This document shows positions 11,452 through 22,319 of a stretch of DNA of 64,000 nucleotides, in pieces. Source of the DNA: Cocos nucifera (Eukaryota > Streptophyta > Magnoliopsida > Arecales > Arecaceae); NCBI GenBank assembly GCA_006176705.1, contig QRFJ01007096.1:30275-94274 (forward strand), in the 5' to 3' direction. Under the pieces are notes generated by a model, which saw only the letters and a list, made by a program, of their open reading frames with translations, was not told the DNA's origin and did not search any database. Each line of letters opens with the position of its first letter. The stretch's first letter is position 1. The translations under genes were made by a program, and so were the position numbers.

Positions 11452-13190
11452 TCAATCAGTGTAGTATTTAATACCTATCTTTGAGTTGAAATCATTGAAC
11501 TCCTTCACTACAACAACTTTAGTGAATGGGTCGGTCGGGTTCTCTTTTCCATCGATCTTCTGAAGGTCGACATCATCTCGATCCATAATTTCTCGAACAA
11601 GGTGGAAGCGATGCAGAATATGCTTCATCCACTAGTGTGCCTTAGGTTCCTTTGTCTGAGCAATGACTCCAGAGCTATTGCAATAGAGCAGAACTGGACT
11701 ATCAAGGAAGGATGCTACTCCAAGCTCGGTGATGAATTTTCTCAGCCACATCACTTCTTTGGCAACATTTGATGCAGCGACATACTCTATCTCACAAACT
11801 GAATCGATCACAGTGTGCTGCTTGAAACTCTTCCAACAGACGGCCCCATCATTAAGGGTGAATATATATTCCGACACACTCTTGCTATCATCATGATCAC
11901 ACTAAAAATTGGAGTTTGTGAACCCCACCAGTTTCAAGTCCGATTCACCATATACAAGCCACTGGTCCTTAGTATTTCTTAAATACTTCAGGATGATTTT
12001 AATAATCTTCCAATGGTTCTCTCCTGGATCAGTTCGATATCTACTCACTATTTCTAGTGAGTATGCCACATCTAGTCGTGTACATGTCATGGCGTACATG
12101 ATAGAATCCACTGCCAAAGTATATGGTATTCTACTCATACGCTCTTTTTCTAAAGGTGTTGTCGGACAATCCCTCTTTAAAAGAAAAATTCCATGGCCTA
12201 TCGGTAGATAGTCTTTTTTGAAATTCTTCATGTTGAACTATTTCAGCACAGTGTTAATGTATGTAGACTGGGATATTCCAAGCAATCTTTTAAATCTATC
12301 TCTATAGATCTTCATCCCTAGGATGTAGGAAGCTTCTTCTAGATCTTTTATGGAGAATTGTGATGATAGTAAGATCTTTATTTCTTGCAATGTAGGAACA
12401 TCATTCTCGATTAAGAGAATGTCATCAATATACAATATTCAGAATAATATTGCTGAACCATTAGCCCACTTGTATATGCAGGGCTCCTCTTCGTTCTTAA
12501 TGAAGTCATATATTTTAATTATTCTATCAAATTGTATGTTCCAGCTCCAAGATGTCTGTTTCAGTCCATAAATGAATCTTTGAAGCTTACACACCTTAGA
12601 CTCATCTATGGATGTGAATCCTTTAGGCTGTATCATATACATCTCTTCATCTAGCTCTCCATTTAGGAAAGCCATTTTCACATCCATTTGCCAGATTTAA
12701 TAATCTAGATGGGTAGCGATAGCAAGTATAATCTAAATGAATTTGAGCATTGCCATAGAAGAAAACATCTCATCATAGTCAATACCATAACATTGACGAT
12801 ACCCCTTGGCAACCAAATAGACTTTATAGGTCTCCATCTTTTTGTCTGCGCCTCTTTTTCTTTTAAAGACCCACTTACATCCTATGAATTTTATCCCTTC
12901 GGGTGGATCAACCAATGTCCATACATCGTTCACCTTCATGAATTCTATTTCAAATTTTATGGCCTCAAGCCATTTCTCAGAGTTGGATTTCTGCATTGCA
13001 TCCATATAGGTGATCGGATCCTGATCGTTCTCATCAAGTTTGATAGGATCCCCATCCCAGATCAAAAAATCATAGTATCTATCCAATTGACGTGGTACTC
13101 TACCGGATCGCCTTAAGGATGCATCTATAATGGATTCTGGGTCTGATCTAATCAGATCCAGCTCAGGTTCAATAGCTTGTATCTATTTTT
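11452..13190 (-). pseudogene. Element A reverse transcriptase and RNase H (broken)
   Basis: The RT entry region is at 12733-13086 ('WLEAIKFEIEFM', 'VDPPEGIKFIGCKWVFKRK'). It is followed by 'MDVKMAFLNGELDEEMYM' (12439-12687) and the catalytic 'YIDDILLIEND' at about 12400-12435. RNase H follows at 11902-12231 and 11632-11877 ('EIEYVAASNVAKE'); in 'LLYCNSSGVIAQ' the expected Asp is Asn. The stop of the polyprotein is at 11452-11454. Frame changes separate each block, so no enzyme could be made. The relic would have copied RNA and removed the RNA strand. Confidence 0.85.
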
Positions 13191-14190
13191 TTATTTGTCA
13201 TACTTCATCAAGTTCGACCTTAGAGGCATTAGTTCCTTCACCAAGGAACTTCTTTTCTAAAAAGACTACCTTAAGGCTGATAAACATTTTTTGCTCATCA
13301 GCAAGGTAGAAGTAGTATCCTTTGATTTTTTTGGGTAATCTATAAAACTACACTTATCAGACCTAGGTCTAAGCTTGTCTATCATTAAACGTTTGACGTA
13401 AGCCGGACACCCCCAAATCCTAAGGTGTGAAAGCACTGGCTTACGCCCTGTCCATATCTCATATGATATTTTATAAATAGATTTACTCGAAATCCTATTT
13501 AGAATATATCAAACTGACTCGAGCGCATATTCTCATAGTAAAATTGGCAAACCAGCATACCCCATCATAGACTGAACCATGTCCAACAGGATCCGATTTC
13601 TTCTTTCAGACATACTATTATGTTGTGGTGTTCTAGGAGGAGTCCATTGGGAGAGAATCTCGTTCTCTTTAAGATATATCAGAAACTCATTGAAAAGATA
13701 TTCACCCCCTCAATCAGACCAAAAAATTTTAATACTCTTTTTAGTTTGCTTTTCTACCTCATTTCGAAATAGTTTGAACATTTCAAATGACTCCGACTTA
13801 TGCTTCATTAAATAAATGTACCCATATCTTGATAGGTTGTCTGTGAAGGTTATGAAGTAGAAGTATCCACCTCTAGCACTTAAGCTCATGGATCCACATA
13901 CATTCGAATATACTAGACTTAGGAGTTCAGTAGCTCGTTCATCTTTTCCAATAAAAGGTGACTTGGTCATCTTACCAAGAAGACAGAACTCATAGGTTGA
14001 AAGTGATTCACAATCACTAACCTCAAGAATTCCTTCTTGAGTTAACTCGTTAATTCTATTCTTGTTAATATGACCTAGCCTACAGTGCCAAAGGTATACA
14101 TCAGATACATCACTAATTCTGGGGCATTTATAGGAGGATTGAACCATGTTAACAGGCATAGAAAGTAAATAAATTTTATTATTCAATTAT
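13190..14190 (-). pseudogene. Element A integrase (broken)
   Basis: The open stretch at 13710-14186 has the zinc-binding N-terminus ('LWHCRLGHINKNRIN', then 'EFCLLGK', where one Cys of the pair is changed to Leu) and the first part of the catalytic core ('YFYFITFTDNLSRYGY'). The first catalytic Asp is Asn ('SNVCGS'). The second lies in 'FWSD', followed at once by a stop; the Glu region is 'SERRNR' near 13590. C-terminal conserved residues ('YEIWTGRKPVLSHLRIWGC') are visible near 13400-13480 in a shifted frame. Normally it would insert element DNA in the nucleus. Confidence 0.8.
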
Positions 14191-14530
14191 TCGATAAAAA
14201 TTATAACACCATTCAAAATGATATTACAATTTTTTTTTATTGATATTTTAAAATAATTTATGGTCAAAAGGCTTATAGAAATGACATTCAATAAGAAAGT
14301 TGGACAAAAATGATATTCATTAAGAATAACTTTATTTGAATTGATTATAAGGTTCATGATTTCTAAAGCTAGAATTGGAACTTGTCTTCCATCTCCAACG
14401 TTCAGAAATCTCTCATCTTGATCAAATCTCCTACTAACCTGCAAGCCTGCATAGAATTACAAATATGATAAGGGCTTCCAATATCTAATACTCAGGCAGT
14501 AGAATCAAATAAGAAAAAATTGCAAGATGT
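14190..14530 (-). pseudogene. Element A protease (broken)
   Basis: The copia protease motif is seen as 'VLDIGSPYHICNS' at about 14440-14500, with Ile in the middle of the Asp-x-Gly triad and a stop just ahead. Downstream residues ('RDFxTLE', 'VGDGRQVPILALEI') lie in two frames, partly in the open stretch 14187-14444. Confidence 0.6.
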
Positions 14531-14579
14531 TATCATATAATTACCTTGCCCAGCAACCACTTGCTTCCTCCTCGGCTTG

Positions 14580-15427
14580 TTCGGGTCCAGAGAGGCAATG
14601 TACAGAGGATAGTTCCTCTTCTAATGTCCTTGCTTCTTGCAGAAGAAGCACTCTGCCTGGCGCTGGTCGAGCTTGCACTTCTTGGTTCGACCCTATGTAG
14701 TCGTCCTGGTATTTGGGTGCACCTTCTTGTTCTTCTTCTTCTTGTTCTTCTTCTTCTTGTTCTTCTTTCCTTTTTCAAAGGATCGACGACCAGAAGAAGA
14801 CCCTCCCACTATATTCACCATCTCTTTGTAGAGTTGGTGATCCTTCTTAAAGTTCTATAGCAACCCCAGCAAGCCATGGTAGTTGACTGCAGGCTTTGTC
14901 ATTTGGAAATGAGTTAGGAAGGGAAGAAAGGACTTGGGCAAGGAATTAAGGATCACATCCTTACCGAGCTGCTCGTGCAGGAGAAAGCCCAGCTTACTAA
15001 GGTGCTCGATCATCTTGATCATGTATAATACATGGTCGGTGACTGAGGCCTCGTCCCTCATCCAAGCATTGAAAATAGCATAACTTATTTTATGCCTTTC
15101 AACATCGTCAGGTGTGCTAAAGAAGTCATTCAATATTTGAAGCATCTTCTATGGCTGGGCATTTTCAAACCTATGGCCGAACTCATCATTCATTGCTGCA
15201 AGCATTATATATCGAACGATGGTACGATCATTGAGCCACTTCTGATAAGTATCTTGGATCGCTCCCCTAGCGTTCGGAGCTGGCTCCTCAGGTGCAAGAT
15301 TTGTTACGATATAAAGGATCCGCTCATGCTCCAGGATGATTTTCAACTTATGATACCAGCTATCATAGTTGGATCTCATTAATTTATCATTGTCTAACAA
15401 TGATCGGAGTGATAGGTTAGTGGCTAT
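14580..15427 (-). pseudogene. Element A gag with nucleocapsid (broken)
   Basis: Gag runs in two main blocks, 15149-15427 ('NLSLRSLLDNDKLMRSNYD', 'YQKWLNDRTIVRYIMLAAM') and 14855-15145 ('HLSKLGFLLHEQLGKDVIL'), separated by one stop at about 15147. The expected initiator at 15425-15427 reads ATA. A lysine/asparagine-rich spacer follows, encoded by a TTCTTCTTG-type repeat. The zinc knuckle then reads CFFCKKQGH..KRNY, with its last Cys replaced by Tyr and a stop inside. The protein would form the particle shell around element RNA. Confidence 0.75.
14724..14772 (-). repeat. TTCTTCTTG microsatellite in gag spacer of A
   Basis: A trinucleotide-type run codes for repeated Lys-Lys-Asn-Lys on the minus strand. 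The open frames in other directions here (14546-14860, 14637-14831) are by-products of this simple sequence. Confidence 0.7.
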
Positions 15428-16433
15428 TTCTGCATAATAAGAAAAACCAAACCTAATTAGTATATGAATCAATTATCTTAAAGACTTGAACTTTAGTCTA
15501 AAGATTCTTCCACTATTTTATATGAATTGGTAGCCTCTACCTCCAATTCGAGGAATTACTTTAATTCTTTAGTGAGTGCTAGAATCCACATAGACTACAC
15601 ACAAGCCTAATTTTGGTTGGTCAACCCGTGTGCACCTATGGGTAGGTTCAAAATCAATTATTTTTCCAAATAATTTCTAGTAATATCAATTTTACCTCGG
15701 AGACCTAATCAGTAGGCTTTGGCCTCCACTAAAAAAGTCCGGTTAGGTCGAATCATTAACATGACCACATTTGGTCTTATCTAACCAATAAGTGATTAGG
15801 CCCGACTTTGATCAGCCAACCCAACTACTATCAGAAAGACTTAATCAAATCATCATTTTATGAATGATAATTTTATTAGTCAATAAGCACCAAGCCTTTG
15901 GGCCTTCGATGATTATCAAATTAATGAACCCATTATCATTCAACTTAATGGGAGGCTATGATTTAGTTATCTATATAACTATTTTATTTTTAAGAACCTA
16001 ATAATTTTAGAAGATTTAGTTAATATATTTAAGAAAAGTGAGCCAATTTCGATCCTCCCACTGACTTCACCAAGTCAGATAAAAAAAGGATCTAATGTAA
16101 GCTGGCATTAGGAGCACCTAAATTAGTTAGACTGATTTACCTAATTGACATGGGTGAGTTCGAATCACCAAGTGATCTAATCAAAACCTAACTCATCAGG
16201 ATGGCCAGGTAAGTGAGATTAGTGAAAGGGATATACCATTAACTCGTTAAAGACCGAATCAGTGTGAGTAGCTTTCAATTAAAAATCACTGGTCAAACTG
16301 CCAAACTTACCTTAGACACCATCCGGTTTACTAGTTTTAATTTGACCAACCTAGTAATTTCAGGTTCGACCGCGTAGCCATGAATCAAGTCCATTTGGTC
16401 TGCATTAAAGGTATGGACTTGACCAACTATAAC
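15428..16433 (-). other. Leader of element A, first part
   Basis: Non-coding leader next to gag. It resumes at 26570 after nested element H, for a total of about 1.7 kb. Parts near 16205-16320 ('aaagggatataccattaact', 'cttaccttagacacc') clearly match the leader of the LTR-1 elements near 765-870 and 34515-34620, so the two families share leader sequence. Confidence 0.65.
16429..16433. repeat. Left target-site duplication of element H
   Basis: ATAAC precedes H and ACAAC follows it at 26570-26574; one transition apart, 5 bp. Confidence 0.7.
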
Positions 16434-16659
16434 TGTTGGAGATAAATCCCGCTCCTGTTGAAGTCCAGTCTGATGCTTAGCCTAATGCAACTAGTAATCA
16501 CGGAAGAGCTTCAATCAAAAATTCTTCCTTCAATGATTGAACCCCAGTCGAACCCCCCCAACGGCCAGACCTTAGCCAAACTCCTTTAACTGACTGAACT
16601 CCTCAGCGGCCAAGCTCCAGTCGAACTCCTCAACGATCGAGCCCTAGTCGGACTCCTAC

Positions 16660-17445
16660 AGGAGTCAAACTCCTTTCGGATCCCTCCTTTAGTCAGACTC
16701 CTATGGGATTTGAACTTCTTCCGAATCTCTCCTTCAGTCAGACTCCTACAGGAGCCAAACTCCTTCTGGATCCCTCCTTCAGTCGGACGCCTATGGGAGC
16801 CAAACTTCTTTCGAATCCCTCCTTCAGTCGGACACCTATGAGAGCCAAACTCCTCAGTGACCGAGCTCCAGCCGGACTCCTATGGGAGCCAAACTTCTTC
16901 CAAATCCCTCCTTCAGTTGGACACCTATGGGAGCCAAACTCCTCAGCGGTCGAGCCCTAATTGGACTCCTACGGGAGCCGAACTTCTTTTGGATCTCTCC
17001 TTCAGTCGGATACCTATAGGAGCCAAACTTCTTCTAGATCCCTCCTTCAGTCGGACTCCTATGGGAGTCGAACTCCTTTCGGATCCCTCCTTCAATCGGA
17101 TGCCTATGGGAGCCAAACTCCTCAACGACTGAGCCCCAGTTGGAACTCCTACGAGAGCCGAACATCTTTTAGATTTCTTCTTCAATCGGACGTCCATAGG
17201 TATCGAACTCCTCAGCGGTCGAGCTCCAGTCAGATTCCTATGGGAGCCAAACTCCTTTTGGATCCCTCCTTCAGTCAGACTCCTATGGAAGCCGAACTCC
17301 TTTCGGATCCCTCCTTCAGTCGGATGCCTATGGGAGCTGAACTCCTTTCAGATCTCTTTTTCAGTCGGACTCCTACAGGAGCCAAACTCCTTTTGGATCC
17401 CTCCTTCAATTGGACACCTACGGAAGTCAAACTCCTTTTGGGCTT
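16660..17445 (+). repeat. 45-bp tandem array in H LTR
   Basis: About 17 imperfect copies of a 45-bp unit around 'ctccttcagtcggactcc' plus 'gggagccaaactcctt'. Because 45 is a multiple of three, all frames read as 15-residue repeats (for example 'SFSRTPMGAKLL'). Long open frames appear on both strands here (16703-17455, 16943-17197) and should not be taken for a protein. The other LTR has the matching array at 25250-25995. Confidence 0.85.
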
Positions 17446-17767
17446 CTTCAGCTAGCATTCCTTCCGGATGATCCTCTCTAGCAGTATTCCCTTTGAAAGT
17501 TTGAACTCCTTCAGAATGGATATATGTCAAAGCTCTTCACCCCTCCATGCAGCCTCGAGTAGCTCAATATCAGACCACTGTGGCCATCACTATTAGTCCA
17601 CTGCAAGCGACAGCGATCCGCTATCAGGCAGCGATGGCTGTCACCATCAATTTGCTACAAGCGGTGTTGCAGGCGATGCCTCCCTCCATGGCTGACTCCA
17701 CCAAACCTCGAGCGACCCGCTACCAGGCAGCTGTAGTTGTCACCATCAACCCGCTACAAGCTCCACC

Positions 17768-17775
17768 TATAAAAA
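17768..17775 (+). promoter_or_regulatory. TATA box of H 5' LTR
   Basis: The sequence CTATAAAAAGGG is identical in the 3' LTR at 26328-26335, at the same distance from the LTR end (about 235-240 bp). It is the likely core promoter for gag-pol transcription. Confidence 0.7.
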
Positions 17776-18003
17776 GGGATCCTCCAGATATATTTTCTCT
17801 AAGCTCTCTTCTCCTTACTAAAACTCTACTTTTCTGAGCACTTTATTTTTGTTGGTCGGAAGAGCTGACTTGATCGTTGGAGGGTCCTATCAGAGCCAAC
17901 ACCACCAACTTCAGATGAGACTTTATTTTGTAGGTCACCGACGGTGACCTCATCCTCCTCCACTCTAGCTCGTTCTGACATCAACTAGATTCTGCACTAA
18001 CAG

Positions 18004-18025
18004 AATTGGCACTAAAAGGAGGGCC
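18004..18025 (+). promoter_or_regulatory. Primer-binding site of element H
   Basis: Directly after the LTR comes 'gaattggcactaaaagg' and then a G-rich end, resembling the tRNA primer site of Tat-group gypsy elements with two or three transitions. I cannot name the tRNA with certainty. Confidence 0.6.
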
Positions 18026-18111
18026 ATCTATTTTCAAGGTTTTCTTGTTCTTAAAGGGGTGCTCAGCAATGATCTCTCTTCTTCCTCTCTAAAGTCCTTC
18101 CTCGAGAAAAA

Positions 18112-19700
18112 ATGCCTCCCAAGAAAGCCTCAACTCGACGATCCACGATCTTTGCAGTCAGATCCCATCCAGACTTATCCACTCCTGCTTCGACCCCGAT
18201 AACTCAGGCTTCACCTACAGCCATGGTGGATGCAGAGCAGTTCAACTTGCTAGTCCAGCAGATTCGCGAGCTCACGGAGGTGGTGCAGGCCATACATTGA
18301 TGGGCCCCAGCATCGGTTCAGTCGGAGCAGGCTTCTTTGGAGCCCCGCGACCTAATTTGGAAATGGCTGACTTGGGCTACCCGATCTCTAATCTTCGAAA
18401 AGGGGAAGCAGAGGATGGAGGGCCCTTGCTCAGATCATGATTCAACTCAGGGGGAAGCTTCACTCCCATTCCATCAGAAAACCCTGAAGACCAATGATCG
18501 TGAAGACCTTCTGGATCTAAGGCTCCTAAAAATGAGCTGACGAATCGAAGAGCTCCGTCACACCCCCTCCTCACATAGTAATGATATTTATACTGATCCT
18601 CCTTTTTCTTAGGAGATTTTGAAGGAACTCATCCCATCGAAGTTCAAGCTCTCATAATTTGAGAGACGATGGGACCATCGATCTGGTCGACCATCTAGAG
18701 GCCTTTCGGATAATGATGTTGCTCAATGGCATGCTAGACGTTATTTTATGCTGGGCTTTTTCATCCACTCTCAAGGGAGCCATCAAAAATTGATACTCAG
18801 TGCTTAAATCGAGTACCATCTTTTCTTTTGATCAGATAAGCCATCAGTTTATAGCTCACTTCATTGGCAGTCGACGTCCGCACTGAGGTTCGGATTTTCT
18901 GATGAACATCAAGCAGAAGGAGGGAGAATCCATCCAAACTTATGTAACATGATTTAATACCACTGTATTGAAAGTTTGGAACTTAGATCAATCAATCGCA
19001 ATGGCCGCACTCAAGGATGGCCTCCAGAAGAATGATTTGCTGTTCTTCTTGAAAAAGAAGTATTCCAGAGATTTTGCCGATCTGCTAGCTCGGGCTGAAG
19101 GTTACACCCGAGCTAAAGAGGCCTTCAAGGCCAAAGACAATGAAGCCTTTGATGAGTGGTGAATCAACGAGCCGAATAAGCTCGCTGAGGAAGAAAAGCC
19201 GAGTGAAGCTCGACTGCGCTCCCGAACTCCCTCTGAGCGCAAGCGAGCCCAAACTCCTCCTCGAGCTCAGAGGTAGGGAAGCTCATATAGAAGGGACCGA
19301 TGGGGTTCTCTCTTCTGAAGATTTCATAACTATGCCTCTCTTAATACTCCAAAAATCTAAGTATTGATGAAAATCAGGAAGCAACTGTCAAGATCGAAAA
19401 GGATGCGTACCCATCCCAGCAAGCACAATCCCAATAAGTTCTGCCTTTATCATCATGACCATGGCCACGATACTGAAGAGTGTATTCAGCTCTAGGATGA
19501 GATCGAGGAGCTCATCAGGCATGGTAGACTCGGTCTATTTCTACGACATCGGTCTGAAGGAAGAAAAGATCGGCCAAGGGCACAATCATAGCTTGAACCA
19601 TCAAGGAGGAAGGAATAACAAGGAGATCGACCATCTCTTAGCATCATCAACACAATCTTAGGGTGACTTTGGCGAGAAGAGGCCAATGGATCTGAGGAAC
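18112..19700 (+). pseudogene. Element H gag (broken)
   Basis: The frame opens with ATG at 18112 ('MPPKKASTRRS') and holds 62 codons before the first stop. Conserved Tat gag parts follow in several frames: 'LELRSINRNG' region near 18970, 'FLKKKYSRDFADLLARAEGY' at about 19060-19110 and the knuckle 'CLYHHDHGHDTEEC' at 19442-19483, with all four metal ligands present, followed by 'EIEELI'. At least six stops or shifts interrupt it. The neighbouring open frame 19140-19367 is out of frame. Confidence 0.75.
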
Positions 19701-19779
19701 CAGTGAAGAGACGGAGGACTGAAGAACCCATACCCTTCACTAAGGTAGATGCCCAAAGAGTCTGATTTCCGCACAATGA

Positions 19780-20310
19780 TGCAGTTGTAATCTCTTTAAA
19801 TATTGCCGACTATGATGTATGCTGCATTTTGGTCGAAAATAAAAGCTTGATTGATGTTTTGTTTTATGATGCTTTCTCAAAAATGTTCTTGCTCAATAAC
19901 CACTTGGGACCTATGAACTTCCCATTGGTAGACTTCACCGATGATGTCGTACCAGTTGAGGGCATAATTACCTTGACTGTGACTGTAGGGCAACGCCCGA
20001 AGCTGGCTAAGGCACAAGTTGATTTTTTAGTCATAAAGGCTCCATCTACCTATAATGCTATCCTCGACCGACCTGATCTAAATGCGCTTCGGGCAGTGGT
20101 ATCAACTTATTATTTGAAGTTGAAGTTTCCGACAAGCCACAGAATCGGAGGGGTCGGGGAGATTAAGCTCTGGCAAGGCACTGCTACTCAATCGCCTTGC
20201 ATAAGGAAGAATAGTCCGACCCTTATCCTATTGATGGATTGGATGTCGACCTCACCGAGGAGTGGGGTGAGCCTATGGAGGACCTTATATCTATGCCCTT
20301 GAATGATGGA
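19780..20310 (+). pseudogene. Element H protease (active site lost)
   Basis: An uninterrupted stretch (19829-20302 in one frame) follows the order of a Tat protease: 'CCILVENKSLIDVLFYDAF', then 'DFLVIKAPSTYNAILDRPDL'. The catalytic Asp-x-Gly segment reads Glu-Asn-Lys, so the enzyme would be dead even though the frame is open. The last third is shifted. Confidence 0.65.
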
Positions 20311-20339
20311 AATGCGGAGCATGCTATACAGATCAACTC

Positions 20340-21147
20340 CAACTTAGGGGACAAGGTTCAGAAATAACTCATCACCTTCCTCAGGAAGAACGTGGATGTC
20401 TTCACCTGAGCCCCAATGGATATGTCAGGAATTGATGCTGAAGTCATGGAACATCGACTGGCCATTGATCCGAAGTATCGGTCGATAAAAGAGAAGGTGT
20501 GCAGCCACGCCCTGGAGAGGCAGAAAGCTATCATGGAAGAAGTAGGCAAGCTCCTTAAAGCTGAGTTCATTCAAAATGTTAACTATCCGACTTAGATCTC
20601 AAACATGGTCCTCATCAAAAAGGCAAACAACAAGTGGAGGATGTGTATAGACTTCAAAAAGCTGAACAAGGCTTGCCCAAAAGATAGCTATCTACTATCC
20701 AGAATTTATCAACTGATAGATGCAACCTCGGGCCACGAGCTCCTCACCTTCATGGACATCTTCTTTGGTTATAACCAGATACGGATGGCGTTGGAGGATG
20801 AGGAGAAAACTGCTTTTGTAACTGATCGTGGTCTTTATTGTTATAGGGTTATGCCCTTTGGACTCAAAAATGTAGGGACAATATAGCAGCATCTGGTCAA
20901 CAAGATCTTCAAGAATTAGATCGGTCGCAACATGGAGGTGTACGTGGATGACATGCTCATCAAAAATCGAGCTTCTATAAACTATCTCGTCGACCTTGAA
21001 GAGACCTTCAGTGCACTCAGGAAGCATAAGATGAAGCTGAACCTAACCAAGTGTGTCTTTGGTGTGACCTCTGGAAAGTTTCTAAGGTTTATGATGTCAA
21101 GGTACGGGATTGAAGTAAATCCAGAGAAAATCCGAGCCATTTAAGAG
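20340..21147 (+). pseudogene. Element H reverse transcriptase (broken, catalytic motif kept)
   Basis: Near-continuous homology: 'MVLIKKANNKWRMCIDFKKL' and 'DSYLLSRIYQLIDATSGHE' at 20605 onward, 'MPFGLKN' near 20850, and the catalytic 'YVDDM' at 20941-20955. The stretch is interrupted by stops at about 20404, 20596, 20884 and 20918, each an easy change from Trp, Gln or Arg codons. It ends with 'GIEVNPEKIRAI' and a stop at 21142. Confidence 0.85.
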
Positions 21148-21790
21148 ATGACCGCTCCAAAGACGATCAAAGAAGTTCAGTGCTTGACTAAAAAAGTAGC
21201 ATCCCTAAATCACTTCGTCTCGAGATTGGCTAAGCGATGCATCCCTTCTTCCAAGTTCTCAAGTAACCAAAGAATTTCTGCTGGACGGTGGAATGCCAAC
21301 GGATGTTTGAGGAGCTCAAAAACTATCTCAACTCACCCCCACTGCTGGCAAAGTCCAAACCTAGAGAAGAATTATTCTTGTACCTAGCGATCTCCTTGAC
21401 GGCCTTGGCAGCAGTCCTGATCAAGAAGGAAGCGAAGATGCAGCGATCGGTCTACTACAAAAGTCGGGTCCTAAAGGATGCAGAAACCAGGTACTCTAAG
21501 CTAGAAAAGTCAACCTACTCTCTTCTAATTACTGTCAGGAGGCTTCGACCTTACTTTCAGGAGCACACCATAATGGTCCTCATGGATCAACCAATAAAGA
21601 TAGTCCTTCAGTGAATGGATGCTTCTGGGAGAATCGCAAAATGGGCAATCGAGCTTAAGAAATTCGACATCAATTATCGACCCCGACCATTGATCAAAGT
21701 TCAGATATTAACAAATTTTATAGTAGAATGTACCATTCCGGATGATGCCGAGCTTGAACAGAATGAGACCGGCTCTCTGCTATTGCAATC
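21148..21790 (+). pseudogene. Element H RT-linked RNase H (broken)
   Basis: After the RT connection ('LTKKVASLNHFVSRLAKRCI') a frameshift near 21285 leads to the 21288-21614 stretch ('LFLYLAISLTALAAVLIKKE', 'YYKSRVLKDAETRYSKLEK'), then 21615 onward ('AKWAIELKKFDINYRP'). These are the gypsy RNase H core. A stop at 21612-21614 divides it. Confidence 0.75.
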
Positions 21791-21794
21791 GAGC

Positions 21795-22165
21795 CTCCCC
21801 AAAGAGACGACTGACCTTCTTGAAGGTTTTAGGCTCTGTACATGGATGGTTCATCCAACTCTACTAGAGCAGATGTGGGATTGGTCATAGTCAGCCCTGA
21901 GGGAGTCATCATTAAGTACGTGCTATACTTTGAATTTTCTGTGACTAATAAAAGTAGATCAGCTTCAAGTCTACAGTGATTCTCAATTAGTGGTCGGCCA
22001 AGTTAGTGGCAGCTATGAAGTACGAGAGGAAAGTATGATGAAATACCTTGAGAAAGTAAAGAACTTGATTCCGACCTTCAGCTATTTTGGCATTCGATAG
22101 ATTTCGAGGGCAAAAAATATAAGAGCTGACCTCCTCTCTAAATTGGCCACTCAGCCCTAGCCGAA
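21795..22165 (+). pseudogene. Second RNase H of element H (Tat-type, deleted)
   Basis: A second RNase H starts with 'LYMDGSSNSTRADVGLVIV' at about 21835-21895 and continues with 'LQVYSDSQLVVGQVSGSYEV' (about 21965-22025) and 'NIRADLLSKLATQP' (about 22115-22157). Catalytic Asp residues are seen in each block. Between 'FSVTN' and 'LQVYSD' about 20 codons are absent, which would remove the helix with the catalytic Glu. Extra RNase H domains of this kind are a known mark of the Tat lineage, so this supports the assignment. Confidence 0.75.
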
Positions 22166-22319
22166 CTATCCAAAGAAGTATTTTTGAGACTCTAAAATGC
22201 CCAAGTCCAGAGAAATCATAGATCGTTCTGCAGACGGAGCTCGAGCCGAGCTGGATTGATCCATTGGTTGCCTACCTTAAAGAGGGAGTTCTTCCTCGTG
22301 ATCCGAAAGAAGCTTGAAA

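Larger units (their letters stand above)
9067..16433 (-). mobile_element. Ty1-copia element A, left segment (LTR-2 family)
   Basis: This is the main body of a minus-strand copia element inserted into the RT of the Athila-like element. The order on the plus strand is 3' LTR, polypurine tract, RNase H, RT, integrase, protease, gag, first part of leader. The remaining leader and 5' LTR are at 26570-27572 and 37486-39573, separated by nested elements H and C. The gag sequence (LSLRSLLDNDKL, WYHKLKIILEHERILY) and pol resemble a Tork/TNT-like copia group. Confidence 0.85.
16434..18002 (+). repeat. 5' LTR of element H
   Basis: 1569-bp LTR beginning TGTTGGAGATAAAT and ending CACTAACA; collinear with 25033-26569. 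It contains a 45-bp tandem array (16660-17445) and a TATA box near its right end. Confidence 0.9.

Noticed and set aside
16148..16165. Second B-box-like 'gagttcgaatcacc'
   Set aside because: It lies in the copia A leader and has no foldable tRNA around it.
16703..17455. Long open frames encoding 15-residue repeats (also 25380-25595)
   Set aside because: They lie wholly in the 45-bp LTR array of element H, are open in several frames and strands, and recur in both LTRs.
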